Notes under the pieces: model-generated
Database searches by the model: none
The model's input: only the letters and a program-made list of their open reading frames with translations
Told to the model about the DNA's origin: nothing
Shown: positions 35,261-48,112 of the stretch, in pieces
Layout of the letters: the number at the start of each line of letters is the position of its first letter
Position numbering within the stretch: position 1 is the stretch's first letter
Translations under genes and position numbers: made by a program
Assembly (NCBI GenBank): GCA_009377605.1
Contig: WHTT01000010.1
Span: forward strand, 1 to 64,000
Origin: Luteitalea sp.
GTDB taxonomy: Bacteria; Acidobacteriota; Vicinamibacteria; Vicinamibacterales; Vicinamibacteraceae
DNA: 64,000 nucleotides
Direction of reading: 5' to 3'

Positions 35261-35354
35261 GGTCCTTAGTTCTTGGTCCCTGGTGCGCCTAGTACGCTTC
35301 GATGCTTCGCGACGCCAAGACGCACCAAGAACCAAGGACCAAGGACCAAGGACC
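35261..35354. repeat. Inverted AAGGACC tandem repeats
   Basis: GGTCCTTAGTTCTTGG at 35261-35283 faces CCAAGAACCAAGG plus three further ACCAAGG units at 35325-35354. It is the same family and geometry as 5107-5250. It ends 7 bases before the PHP gene ATG. Confidence 0.8.
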
Positions 35355-35361
35355 TGAAAGA

Positions 35362-36351
35362 ATGGCCCGCGCCGACTTACACGTCCACTCGTGTCACTCC
35401 AAAGCGAACGGCAACCTGCCGTTGTTGAAGAGCCGTGACTGCTACTCGTCTCCGCTGGATGTGTATCGGCAGGCGCGAGCGCGCGGCATGGATGTAGTCA
35501 CGATCACCGACCACGACAGCATCGATGGCTGCTTGGAGCTGCTGGCGGAGCGGCCGGATGCGCGCGACGTCATCATCGGCGAGGAGATCTCCTGCTGGGT
35601 GCCGGACACGGACTTGCAAGTTCACCTGGGCGCGTACGGGATGACGGAAGCCATCCATCGGTCCGTTCAGCCGCTGCGCGACAACGTGTTCGATGTCGCC
35701 GCGTACCTCCGCGCATCAGGCGTCTTCTTCTCGCTGAACCACCTGCTTCACTTCTACAAGGACCAAGTTCCGCTCGAGGCGTACCTCCGCCTGCTCACGG
35801 AGGTCCCCGCCCTCGAGGTCCGCAACGGCACGATGCTCGAGGCCCACAACCAGTTGGTCGAGTCCATCCGTGAAAAAGGAACCGGTTCTTTTTTCTCCCC
35901 ACTCGCTCTGGTGGCTGGCAGTGACGCGCACACGCTGCGGCGGGTGGGCACGACGTGGACCGCGGCTCCGGGCGAGGACGCGCACGAGTTCCTCGCGAAC
36001 GTGGCGTGCGGCCTGGGGCAGGCCGGCGGCGTGCACGGGACGACGCTCACAATTGCCGGCGACGCGTATGGCGTCATCTGGCGGTATTGCAAGAGTCTCG
36101 TCGGGTTGGGCCCCAACGATCACACCTGGCTCGAGCGTGTGTTCTGCCTCGCCACGGCCGTCGCGTCGATTCCGTTTCAGTGGCTGCCGGTGGCGATTGC
36201 GCTCCGTGGCAAGCGAAGCGAGGCACGCTACGTCGACCGCTGTGCGAGGCAGCTCCGCGAGTGGCGCGAGGGAGCCGAGGCGGCATCCCGCGCTGCCACC
36301 GTGAGCCGGGCGTCTGCGCCGGTGTTGGCGGATGAGGAGATGCTGGGGTGA
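35362..36351 (+). CDS. PHP-domain metal-dependent phosphoesterase
   Basis: A 329-residue protein. The PHP metal motifs are complete: DLHVHSCHS, TITDHDSIDG, GEEISCW, LNHLLHF and AGSDAHTLRR. Members hydrolyse phosphoesters such as histidinol phosphate or nucleotides; this subtype is not assigned. The stop (TGA) overlaps the next ketosynthase start in GTGA, so the two are translationally coupled and it belongs to the cluster. It might remove a phosphate from a sugar or lipid intermediate (inference). ATG 35362 is chosen; the upstream frame is repeat translation. Confidence 0.83.
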   Translation: MARADLHVHSCHSKANGNLPLLKSRDCYSSPLDVYRQARARGMDVVTITDHDSIDGCLELLAERPDARDVIIGEEISCWVPDTDLQVHLGAYGMTEAIHRSVQPLRDNVFDVAAYLRASGVFFSLNHLLHFYKDQVPLEAYLRLLTEVPALEVRNGTMLEAHNQLVESIREKGTGSFFSPLALVAGSDAHTLRRVGTTWTAAPGEDAHEFLANVACGLGQAGGVHGTTLTIAGDAYGVIWRYCKSLVGLGPNDHTWLERVFCLATAVASIPFQWLPVAIALRGKRSEARYVDRCARQLREWREGAEAASRAATVSRASAPVLADEEMLG

Positions 36352-37568
36352 GCGAGCGGCGCGTGGCCGTCACTGGCGTCGGCCTCATCTGCGCGCTGGG
36401 GATCTCGCGGGAGGAGGTCTGGCGGGCGATGCTTGCCGGCGAGTGTGGCATGCGTCGCGTGACGCTCTTCGATCCGGCGGGTCATCGGAGCGAGATCGCC
36501 GGCGAGATCGATCTCGAGCCTGCGCTCGACGGGTTCACGCCGCTCGAACGGCGCCGGTGGTCGCGGAGTGATCAGCTCGGTGTGATCGCGGCCAGCGAGG
36601 CGATCGCCGATGCCGGCCTGCTCGACGCGGCGCTCGATCCCACGCGAGTGGGCGTGCTGCTCGGCTCGGGCACCGCTGACTTGCTGCGCAACGAAGAGTA
36701 CTATTTCACGATGTTGCGCCGCGGGATCGAGCGCGCGCGCCCGTCGAAGGCGTGGAACCATTTCTCCAGCACCCCGGTCGACGTCATTGCCGCGCGGTTT
36801 GGCTTTGAAGGCATGCGCTCCTGCATTGCCGCCGCCTGCTCGTCGAGCACCATCGCCATCGGCCACGCGGCAGAAGCCATCCGCCACCATCGCCTGGATG
36901 TTGCGCTGGCCGGCGGCACGGACGCATTGGCGAGGCTGACCTTCAGCGGCTTCAATGCGTTGCGGCTGATGGATCCGGGCCCCTGCCGTCCGTTCGACCA
37001 GCGGCGCAATGGCATGAACATCGGTGAAGGTGCCGCCATCCTCGTGCTCGAGGACCTGGCGCGTGCGCGCCGCCGCGGCGCCGCGATTTACGCGGAGGTG
37101 GCGGGCTACAGTTTGAGCTGCGAGGCGTACCACCCGACCGCGCCGGAGCCGGACGGCCGAGCCGTGGCGACGATGGTGAACGCGGCGCTCGACGCCGCTC
37201 GCGTGTCGGCGACGGAGGTCGATCACCTCAACGCGCACGGCACCGCGACACCTCAGAACGATAGGGCAGAGGCAAATGGGTTCGTTGCCGTCTTCGGTGC
37301 ACACACACGCCGCTTACCGGTGACGTCGATCAAATCGATGGTCGGTCATTGCCTCGGGGCGGCGGGCGCCGTGGAAGCAGCGGTGCTCGCGCTGACCATC
37401 GCGCGAGGCGTCATCCCCCCTACGATTCACCACGAGGCCACCGATCCGGCGTGTCCAATCGATGTCGTCGCCAATCGAGCGCGCGAGCAGCGCGTCGGCT
37501 GCGGCGTCTCGACCTCGCTCGCCTTTGGCGGCAACGATGCCGCTCTCGTGTTGCGCGCCGTTCAGTGA
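36348..37568 (+). CDS. Beta-ketoacyl synthase, complete active site
   Basis: A 406-residue FabF-type ketosynthase with all catalytic residues: Cys164 (AAACSSSTIAIG), His297 (NAHGTATPQ), and Lys329 and His334 (IKSMVGHCLGAAG). It condenses malonyl-ACP with the growing chain and is the likely active partner of the histidine-less homologue at 28860-30092. Its GTG start overlaps the PHP stop by 4 bases. It faces the convergent PAP2 gene with a 16-base gap that contains a fragment of the GTAGGG repeat. Confidence 0.9.
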   Translation: MSERRVAVTGVGLICALGISREEVWRAMLAGECGMRRVTLFDPAGHRSEIAGEIDLEPALDGFTPLERRRWSRSDQLGVIAASEAIADAGLLDAALDPTRVGVLLGSGTADLLRNEEYYFTMLRRGIERARPSKAWNHFSSTPVDVIAARFGFEGMRSCIAAACSSSTIAIGHAAEAIRHHRLDVALAGGTDALARLTFSGFNALRLMDPGPCRPFDQRRNGMNIGEGAAILVLEDLARARRRGAAIYAEVAGYSLSCEAYHPTAPEPDGRAVATMVNAALDAARVSATEVDHLNAHGTATPQNDRAEANGFVAVFGAHTRRLPVTSIKSMVGHCLGAAGAVEAAVLALTIARGVIPPTIHHEATDPACPIDVVANRAREQRVGCGVSTSLAFGGNDAALVLRAVQ

Positions 37569-37584
37569 GAGATGGTAGGGCGCG

Positions 37585-38439
37585 TCAGCCTCCCGCGCCG
37601 ATCCACCTGAGAACGAGCCAGGCGAGGATGCCGACCGCCAGTCCCCCAACCGCGTCGACGAGGTAGTGATAGCGTCCAGCGACGGTTGCCGCAGCAATCA
37701 CCAGTGTCAGCAGGATGAGCAGCATGCCGGCGATCGGAAGAAACTGCGCCACGACCAAGGCCGCAGCGACCGCCACGGCAACATGGCCGCTGGGAAGCGT
37801 GTCGCCGCCGACACCCATGGATCCCGACACATGCTCATTCAGCTGGCGGAGCACGCGATGTGCAAGTGAGGCGGGTACGGCCGGTCGCGCGTGAGGATTG
37901 TCGGATCGATCGTGCGCTGCGATCTGTCGTGGCGGCCGCGCGGGCAACCACGGCAGCGTGCCGTAGCACGCGTAGCCGGAGGCCAGCACCGCTGACCAGA
38001 AGGTATCGGACACCTCGGATGGCGCCGTCGAGTACAGCAGAAGAAAACAGGCCGGGACGAACGGGTAAACGAGCAGATACACGGCTTCGAGCATGGCGCT
38101 GCGCCAGAACGGCGAGTCCAGATTCGACCCGAGCCAGGTGAGCAGCTGTCGGTCGGCCCTTGCGAGCCACGCTTCCAGACGAGGATTGGGGGGACGCTGC
38201 AGCCAGCCAGGCAGCCAGTAGCCGAACATCAGATATGCAGCGGGCGCCCAGTCACGTGCGATCGCGAGCCACCAGGCAGCGTCCGCCGCCGCGGCCATCG
38301 CAATCACGAGTGCCACGGCAGCCGCGGCGAGCCCGGCCACGGCCAGCCGCTTCTGCACAACGCCGCCCCTCGCCCCTCCGATCGCGACGAGAGCCGTGAC
38401 GACGAAATAGGTGACGGCAATCCACTCGCTCACACGCAT
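37585..38439 (-). CDS. PAP2-family membrane phosphatase
   Basis: A 284-residue protein with about six membrane helices. The acid phosphatase motifs are LPSGHVAVA (second motif) and GRYHYLVDAVGG (third, with catalytic His and Asp). The first motif is weak (LPARPPRQ). It would dephosphorylate a lipid phosphate such as phosphatidate, undecaprenyl diphosphate or an inositol-lipid relative. GGAGAACC precedes ATG 38439. It lies convergent to the ketosynthase at the cluster edge, so membership is uncertain. Confidence 0.78.
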   Translation of the reverse strand: MRVSEWIAVTYFVVTALVAIGGARGGVVQKRLAVAGLAAAAVALVIAMAAAADAAWWLAIARDWAPAAYLMFGYWLPGWLQRPPNPRLEAWLARADRQLLTWLGSNLDSPFWRSAMLEAVYLLVYPFVPACFLLLYSTAPSEVSDTFWSAVLASGYACYGTLPWLPARPPRQIAAHDRSDNPHARPAVPASLAHRVLRQLNEHVSGSMGVGGDTLPSGHVAVAVAAALVVAQFLPIAGMLLILLTLVIAAATVAGRYHYLVDAVGGLAVGILAWLVLRWIGAGG

Positions 38440-38635
38440 GGCGGTTCTCCGTCAGCCGCTGCGGTCGTTCCCATCTCCTAAATCGGTTATCGGCTTGGGG
38501 ATCTACGAAGTAGCCAGGTTCGAGAAGATGGTGACGCTGACGACACACGCGTAACGACAACGTGACGAGTCTGTTCGTCTTGTCTCGAGGGCCGAGCCTG
38601 CATCGGGGCCGATTGGCCTGGAGAGGCACACTAGG

Positions 38636-38800
38636 CTACCAGAGGTGGTAGTACCCATCTCGCCGCACGAGCTCGACCGCGCTTCCGAACAGCTCACGTA
38701 ACACGGCGGATGTCAGCACCTGTTCCTTCGGCCCGTCCAGGAAGAGCCGGCCATCCTTGAGCAGGATGACGCGCTCGATCTCCGGGATGCTCACCCGCGG
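38636..38800 (-). pseudogene. C-terminal fragment of an ABC-transporter ATPase
   Basis: The last ~52 residues of an iron/molybdate-type ABC ATPase remain: IPEIERVILLKDGRLFLDG, then EQVLTSAVLRELFG and ending RRDGYYHLW, with a proper stop at 38636. The Walker and signature motifs are missing. Upstream, the frame passes into sequence antisense to the DinB fragment and is meaningless. This is a deletion remnant. Confidence 0.65.
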
Positions 38801-39193
38801 TTGCAGACCATGGCCGAGCGCGCAAGCTTGGAATGTCCGCTCGCGATGAGGTGGTGTCGTAAGGAAATCCTGGGGCATCTCATCGATTCCGCCGCCAACA
38901 ATCACCATCGCTTCATCCGGGCTCAAGCCGTCGTTCGCCTGCAGTTTCCTCCGTACCAGCAGGACCAGTGGGTCGCGGCACAAGGCTATCGCGAGCGTCC
39001 GTGGCTCGAGCTGGTCGAGCTCTGGCGGCTGTACAACCAGCACCTCGTTCACGTGATGAACAGGGTGCCGAAGGAGTCACTCGGGAACGAGTGCGTGGTC
39101 TCGCCTGACGAGCCGTCGACCCTGGCCGACCACATGGTGGACTACGTCCGCCACGTGGAGCATCACCTAGGGCAAATCTTCGCTCAGGGTTGA
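38801..39193 (+). pseudogene. DinB-family protein, 5'-truncated
   Basis: From about 38853 the frame reads KEILGHLIDSAANNHHRFIR, then LQFPPYQQDQWVAAQGYRER and a C-terminal HHLGQIF, typical of DinB/YfiT-like metal-binding helical bundles. The usual N-terminal 40-50 residues are missing. What precedes (CRK and upstream) matches the antisense of the ABC relict, so the deletion joint lies between about 38800 and 38855. A short product from ATG 38801 could still be made. Confidence 0.6.
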
Positions 39194-39208
39194 AGCGCGA
39201 TGGGACCG

Positions 39209-40801
39209 TCACCGAGGCGGCTTGGGATCGCTCTTGAAGCTCTCGGGGAACGCCGTCGCTCCTGGTCCATCCTTACGCCGCAGGTTGTTCTGGCCGCCGC
39301 GATCTCGATAGAGCGGCATCTGCATGCCGTCGGTCTGCTCGAGGACGTCGAAGAGCTGTTGGTTCATCTGCTCCACGACCTCCTTGTGCGCGGGATCGTT
39401 GATGAGATTCTTGATCTCGCCAGGGTCGGCTTGTAGGTCGTACAGCTCGTCCAAGTCCCAAATGCCGTGATAGTGGATGTACTTGTAACGCTGCGCCCGC
39501 AAGGCATGGATGGTCGGCGTCTGAGGGAAGTTCCGTTCCCAGAAGTACTCGTACAGCACGGAGTCCCGCCACGGCACCTCTTTGCCTCGCGCGAGGTCGA
39601 GGAAGCTGCGGCCGTCCATGTCCGAAGGCGGCTGGAGCCCGGCGGCCGCGAGCACGGTCGGTGCGATGTCGATGTTCCCCACGACCTCCGAGACCTTGCC
39701 GCCTGCGGGAAGCTCGCCTGGCGCATACGCGACGAGCGGTACCAGCATCGACTCCTCGTATGCTGTCCGCTTGTCGATGAGACCATGCTCACCCCAGGCA
39801 AAGCCGTTGTCTCCCATGAGCATGATGACGGTTGATTCGAGCAGGCCTTGCTCGCGGAGCGCCTCAACCACGCGACCCACACTGTCGTCCACGGCCAACA
39901 CGGCCTCCAGGTACCGACGGTACTCCTCCGTGATGTCGCGCCGGCCGTAGTACGCGAAGTCGACGCCGTGCCAGCTGTTGCGTTGGTTGGTGACCCACAT
40001 GGGACGCCCGGCCGGATCGGTGGTGGGATCGAACGAGGCGGGCCAGTCCACCTGCTGCTTTGCGTAGCGCCCTTGATGGCGCTCGGCCGGCGTGAAATTC
40101 TCGTGGACGGCCTTGTGCGACAAGTAGAGCATGAACGGGCGCTTCGCATCGCGCTCTTTCAGCCAGTCGAGGGCGTAGTCGGTGAGCTCGTCGGTGATGT
40201 ATCCCTTCTGTGGGACATGACGGCCGTTGACATTGAAGATCGTCTTGGGCCCCGGGAGATACTGTCCTTGCCCACTGAAGCTGACCCAATGATCGAATCC
40301 GCGTTGGGGGTCGTCTGTATCGTGGCCCATGTGCCATTTCCCGACGAACGCGGTCTCGTAGCCGCCGTTCTGCAGGTACTGCGAGAAGAACACGAGGCCA
40401 GGCGGGACAGGCTCGTTGTTGTTGATGACGCGGTGCCGATGCGCGTAGAGCCCGGTCAGAATGGACGCTCGGCTCGGCGAGCAGAGCGAGGTCGTGACCA
40501 CCGCATGCGGGAAGTGCACGCCGCCGCGAGCCAGCGCGTCGATGTGGGGTGTTTCGACGAACGGGTGGCCCGTGAAGCCGAACACGTCGTACCGCAAGTC
40601 GTCCACCAGAATGAAGACGACGTTGCGGGGCTTCGCGTTGGGGATGGGCGGTAGTTGCAGCGATGGCTGTGCCTCAGTCGCCGATTCCGTGCTCTGTCCA
40701 CTGTGCGCGCGCGCTCTCTCTCCAGCGGAAAAGGGCTCGGATCCGACCGAGGTTGTTATGACGTACAGAAGCGGAAGGGTGGTGACAAGGAAGCGAAGCA
40801 T
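39209..40801 (-). CDS. Secreted type I sulfatase
   Basis: A 530-residue formylglycine-dependent sulfatase. An N-terminal signal (MLRFLVTTLPLLYVITTSVG) targets it to the periplasm. FILVDDLRYD provides calcium-binding aspartates. Cys107 in the C-x-P-S-R motif (LCSPSRASILTG) is the residue converted to formylglycine. GKWHMGH and GDNGFAWGEHG complete the site. It would desulfate a carbohydrate; the substrate is not evident. The frame extends upstream to 40855, but ATG 40801 starts the signal peptide. No sulfatase-maturing enzyme is visible in the window. Confidence 0.9.
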   Translation of the reverse strand: MLRFLVTTLPLLYVITTSVGSEPFSAGERARAHSGQSTESATEAQPSLQLPPIPNAKPRNVVFILVDDLRYDVFGFTGHPFVETPHIDALARGGVHFPHAVVTTSLCSPSRASILTGLYAHRHRVINNNEPVPPGLVFFSQYLQNGGYETAFVGKWHMGHDTDDPQRGFDHWVSFSGQGQYLPGPKTIFNVNGRHVPQKGYITDELTDYALDWLKERDAKRPFMLYLSHKAVHENFTPAERHQGRYAKQQVDWPASFDPTTDPAGRPMWVTNQRNSWHGVDFAYYGRRDITEEYRRYLEAVLAVDDSVGRVVEALREQGLLESTVIMLMGDNGFAWGEHGLIDKRTAYEESMLVPLVAYAPGELPAGGKVSEVVGNIDIAPTVLAAAGLQPPSDMDGRSFLDLARGKEVPWRDSVLYEYFWERNFPQTPTIHALRAQRYKYIHYHGIWDLDELYDLQADPGEIKNLINDPAHKEVVEQMNQQLFDVLEQTDGMQMPLYRDRGGQNNLRRKDGPGATAFPESFKSDPKPPR

Positions 40802-41031
40802 GGCTCGAGTTATGGATGCCCGCCCAATATACAGGTATCGTCTTCCCACACACAAGGAGCGCAGGCCCTTCCGACAGCGTCAGGTGATCGGGAAAGAGAG
40901 CTCAGAGCTCAACACCTCAACACTCAACTCCCGTGCCTTGACCGACCCGTGGAGATCATGGTAAGGAAGTAAGGTAGAGCGCTGAGAATGCAGTAATACC
41001 TGAACGACTGTAAGGCCTCATGGAGGGAGCC

Positions 41032-41277
41032 ATGGCGAAGCACCAAGACGTTCGCTACGCCAGCCGTCTGACGCGAAAGGCGCAGGTCACGATACCCCGG
41101 GCCGTGCGAGAGACCCTCGGCGTGGCGCCCGGGGATTACATCGCCTACGAGCTGGGCGAGGGACGCGTCTCGCTCCGCCGTGTGGAGCCATTCGACCTCG
41201 AGTTCCATGCGGCCCTCAGCGAGACCCTCGACGAGTGGAGTACGCCGGAGGACGAAGAGGCGTTCCGTGACCTGTGA
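41032..41277 (+). CDS. AbrB/SpoVT-type antitoxin
   Basis: An 81-residue protein. RKAQVTIPRAVRETLGVAPG is a swapped-hairpin AbrB DNA-binding domain, and the acidic C-terminus (STPEDEEAFRDL) would wrap the toxin. The toxin gene starts inside its 3' end (11-base overlap). It is probably autoregulated with the toxin. GGAGG precedes ATG 41032 by about 4 bases. Confidence 0.8.
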   Translation: MAKHQDVRYASRLTRKAQVTIPRAVRETLGVAPGDYIAYELGEGRVSLRRVEPFDLEFHAALSETLDEWSTPEDEEAFRDL

Positions 41278-41596
41278 CGCCTGGGAGGTCGTGGCCGTGC
41301 CGTTTCCCTTCACGGATCGTAGTGGGCAAAAGCGTCGTCCGGCGCTCATCTTGAGCCCGCGCCGCTTCAATGCCGAGGGGCACAGCGTGATGGCCATGAT
41401 GACCACCAAGCGTCATGCGCCCTGGCCCGGCGACACCTCGATTGCCAATCTCGATGCCGCTGGACTCCGTACCGCCTGCATCGTCCGCCTCAAGATCTTC
41501 ACCCTCGACAATCGCCTCATCGTCCGCCGGATCGGCTCGCTGGCGGCGCCAGACAAGAAGGCAATCCGCGCGAGCGTCCGCCAGCATCTCTGGTAG
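41267..41596 (+). CDS. MazF/PemK-family toxin
   Basis: A 109-residue protein. WEVVAVPFPFTDRSGQKRRPALIL is the N-terminal signature of MazF/PemK endoribonucleases, and KIFTLDNRLIVRRIGSL matches the later core strand. It likely cleaves mRNA when freed from the AbrB-type partner. GTG 41267 gives the family-length protein and a translational overlap with the antitoxin; the frame upstream of it is the antitoxin in another phase. Confidence 0.75.
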   Translation: MTCDAWEVVAVPFPFTDRSGQKRRPALILSPRRFNAEGHSVMAMMTTKRHAPWPGDTSIANLDAAGLRTACIVRLKIFTLDNRLIVRRIGSLAAPDKKAIRASVRQHLW

Positions 41597-41696
41597 GCGG
41601 CAGGCAGCCGTCCAGCCGGTTCCAACCACTCGCGAGCGCGCGATAACGCCAGGCTATGCCTACCATCAAAATAATAGATACGAACGATCCTATGCA

Positions 41697-41702
41697 TATA
41701 AT
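41697..41702 (+). promoter_or_regulatory. Possible -10 element for gltBD
   Basis: TATAAT stands in an unusually AT-rich patch (41660-41705) about 120 bases ahead of gltB. No convincing -35 lies 16-18 bases upstream, so an activator or another sigma factor may be involved if it is used. Confidence 0.3.
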
Positions 41703-41821
41703 CGCTGCACGGTCTTTCTGCTCGAGGGGCGCCGGCCGCCATCGTGCTCTGGAAACCGAGAGTACGGCGGTCTCTGTGTTCCCATCTCCCGTGGGCAGTA
41801 CGAAGAAAGGCAGCGCGCTTG

Positions 41822-46603
<4,782 letters not shown>

Positions 46604-46609
46604 CACAAG

Positions 46610-48061
46610 ATGGGTAATCCGACTGGGTTCATCGAGTTTCGACGGGAGACGCCGACGCGCCGGCCGGCCGACGTGCGCGTGCGCGACTACGACGAGGTGT
46701 ACGAGCCGTTTCCGGAGGCGAGCCTGCGCGGGCAGGCCTCGCGCTGCATGGACTGTGGCATTCCGTTCTGCCACCAGGGGTGCCCGCTTGGGAACCTCAT
46801 TCCGGAGTGGAACGATCTCGTCTACCACGATCGCTGGCGTGAAGCACTTGCCCGCCTGCATGCGACCAACAACTTTCCGGAGTTCACCGGTCGTTTGTGT
46901 CCGGCGCCGTGTGAGTCTTCGTGCGTGCTCAGCATCAACGACGATCCGGTCACGATCAAACAGGTCGAGGTCAGCATCATCGACCGCGGGTTGGACGAGG
47001 GATGGGTAGTCCCGGAGCCACCGGCGCATCGCACGGAGCGCCGCGTTGCCGTGATCGGGTCTGGCCCATCCGGTCTCGCCTGCGCGCAGCAGCTCGCGCG
47101 GGAAGGCCACGAGGCCGTCGTCTTCGAGCGTGCGGACCGCGTGGGCGGCTTACTCCGTTACGGCATCCCCGATTTCAAGATGCACAAGCGCCTGCTCGAT
47201 CGGCGGCTCGAGCAGATGGTGGCCGAGGGCGTCCTGTTTCGGCCGGGTGTCAGCGCGGGCGTTGACGTGACGGGTGAGGAGTTGATCAGCGATTTCGACG
47301 CTGTGTGTCTCGCGGTTGGAGCCACGGCACCGCGTGGCCTCAATGTGCCGGGTGACGATCTTGCCGGGGTCCATCTGGCGATGGACTATCTCGAGCAACA
47401 GAATCGACGGCTGGCCGGGGACTCGCTCGATCCGGTACAGGACATCACTGCCCGCGGCAAGCGCGTGATCATTCTGGGCGGTGGGGACACTGGCGCGGAC
47501 TGTCTGGGCACGGCGCACCGCCAAGGCGCGCGGGAGGTCCTGCAGTTCGAGATTGCCCCTCGGCCACCGGACGCCCGTGTGTCCAATAATCCGTGGCCGG
47601 AATGGCCCAACATCTTCCGCGTATCCGCGGCCCACGAGGAAGGCGGCGCGCGCGAGTACTCGCTGATGACGACCCGGCTCGAGGGAGACGGCCAGGGTCG
47701 GGTGACGCGGCTGCACGGTGTGCGTGTCGAGACGATTGTCGAGAACGGGCGGCTCACGTTCAAGCCAATCGAGGGAACCGATTTCGTCGAGGATGCGGAT
47801 CTCGTGCTCGTCGCGACCGGATTCGTTGGCCCAGAGCGCAGTCCGCTCTTCGAGCAGCTTGGCATCGAGCTCGATGCTCGCGGTCGCATCAAGCACGACG
47901 CGGATTACCACACCACGGCCGACGGTGTCTTCGTCGCGGGCGATGCCCGCCGCGGCGCGTCGCTCATTGTCTGGGCGATTGCCGAAGGACGACGTGCTGC
48001 GGCCGCGGTGGATCGCTATTTGTCGGCAGCAAGATCGGCTCTGCCCTCATTCTCCTCCTGA
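46610..48061 (+). CDS. gltD: Glutamate synthase small subunit
   Basis: A 483-residue FAD/NADPH subunit that feeds electrons to GltB. The N-terminal iron-sulfur cysteines lie in CMDCGIPFCHQGCPLGN and CPAPCESSC. The FAD fold is VIGSGPSGLACAQQLA, the NADPH fold ILGGGDTGADCLG, and the closing FAD motif GVFVAGDARRGASL. Length and order are normal for the family. A strong terminator follows directly. Confidence 0.95.
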   Translation: MGNPTGFIEFRRETPTRRPADVRVRDYDEVYEPFPEASLRGQASRCMDCGIPFCHQGCPLGNLIPEWNDLVYHDRWREALARLHATNNFPEFTGRLCPAPCESSCVLSINDDPVTIKQVEVSIIDRGLDEGWVVPEPPAHRTERRVAVIGSGPSGLACAQQLAREGHEAVVFERADRVGGLLRYGIPDFKMHKRLLDRRLEQMVAEGVLFRPGVSAGVDVTGEELISDFDAVCLAVGATAPRGLNVPGDDLAGVHLAMDYLEQQNRRLAGDSLDPVQDITARGKRVIILGGGDTGADCLGTAHRQGAREVLQFEIAPRPPDARVSNNPWPEWPNIFRVSAAHEEGGAREYSLMTTRLEGDGQGRVTRLHGVRVETIVENGRLTFKPIEGTDFVEDADLVLVATGFVGPERSPLFEQLGIELDARGRIKHDADYHTTADGVFVAGDARRGASLIVWAIAEGRRAAAAVDRYLSAARSALPSFSS

Positions 48062-48070
48062 ATCCCCCGT

Positions 48071-48112
48071 GCGGTCGGGACCAGTGCCCACGGCCCCGAC
48101 CGCCTTCTTTTT
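48071..48112 (+). terminator. Rho-independent terminator of gltBD
   Basis: GCGGTCGGG (48071-48079) and CCCGACCGC (48095-48103) form a perfect 9-base-pair stem with a 15-base loop, followed by TTCTTTTT. It ends at the stop codon of the convergent DUF2339 gene. Confidence 0.85.

Noticed and set aside
41697-41821. Glutamine riboswitch ahead of gltB
   Set aside because: The leader shows short dyads but none of the conserved motif I would need to call a glutamine-binding RNA.
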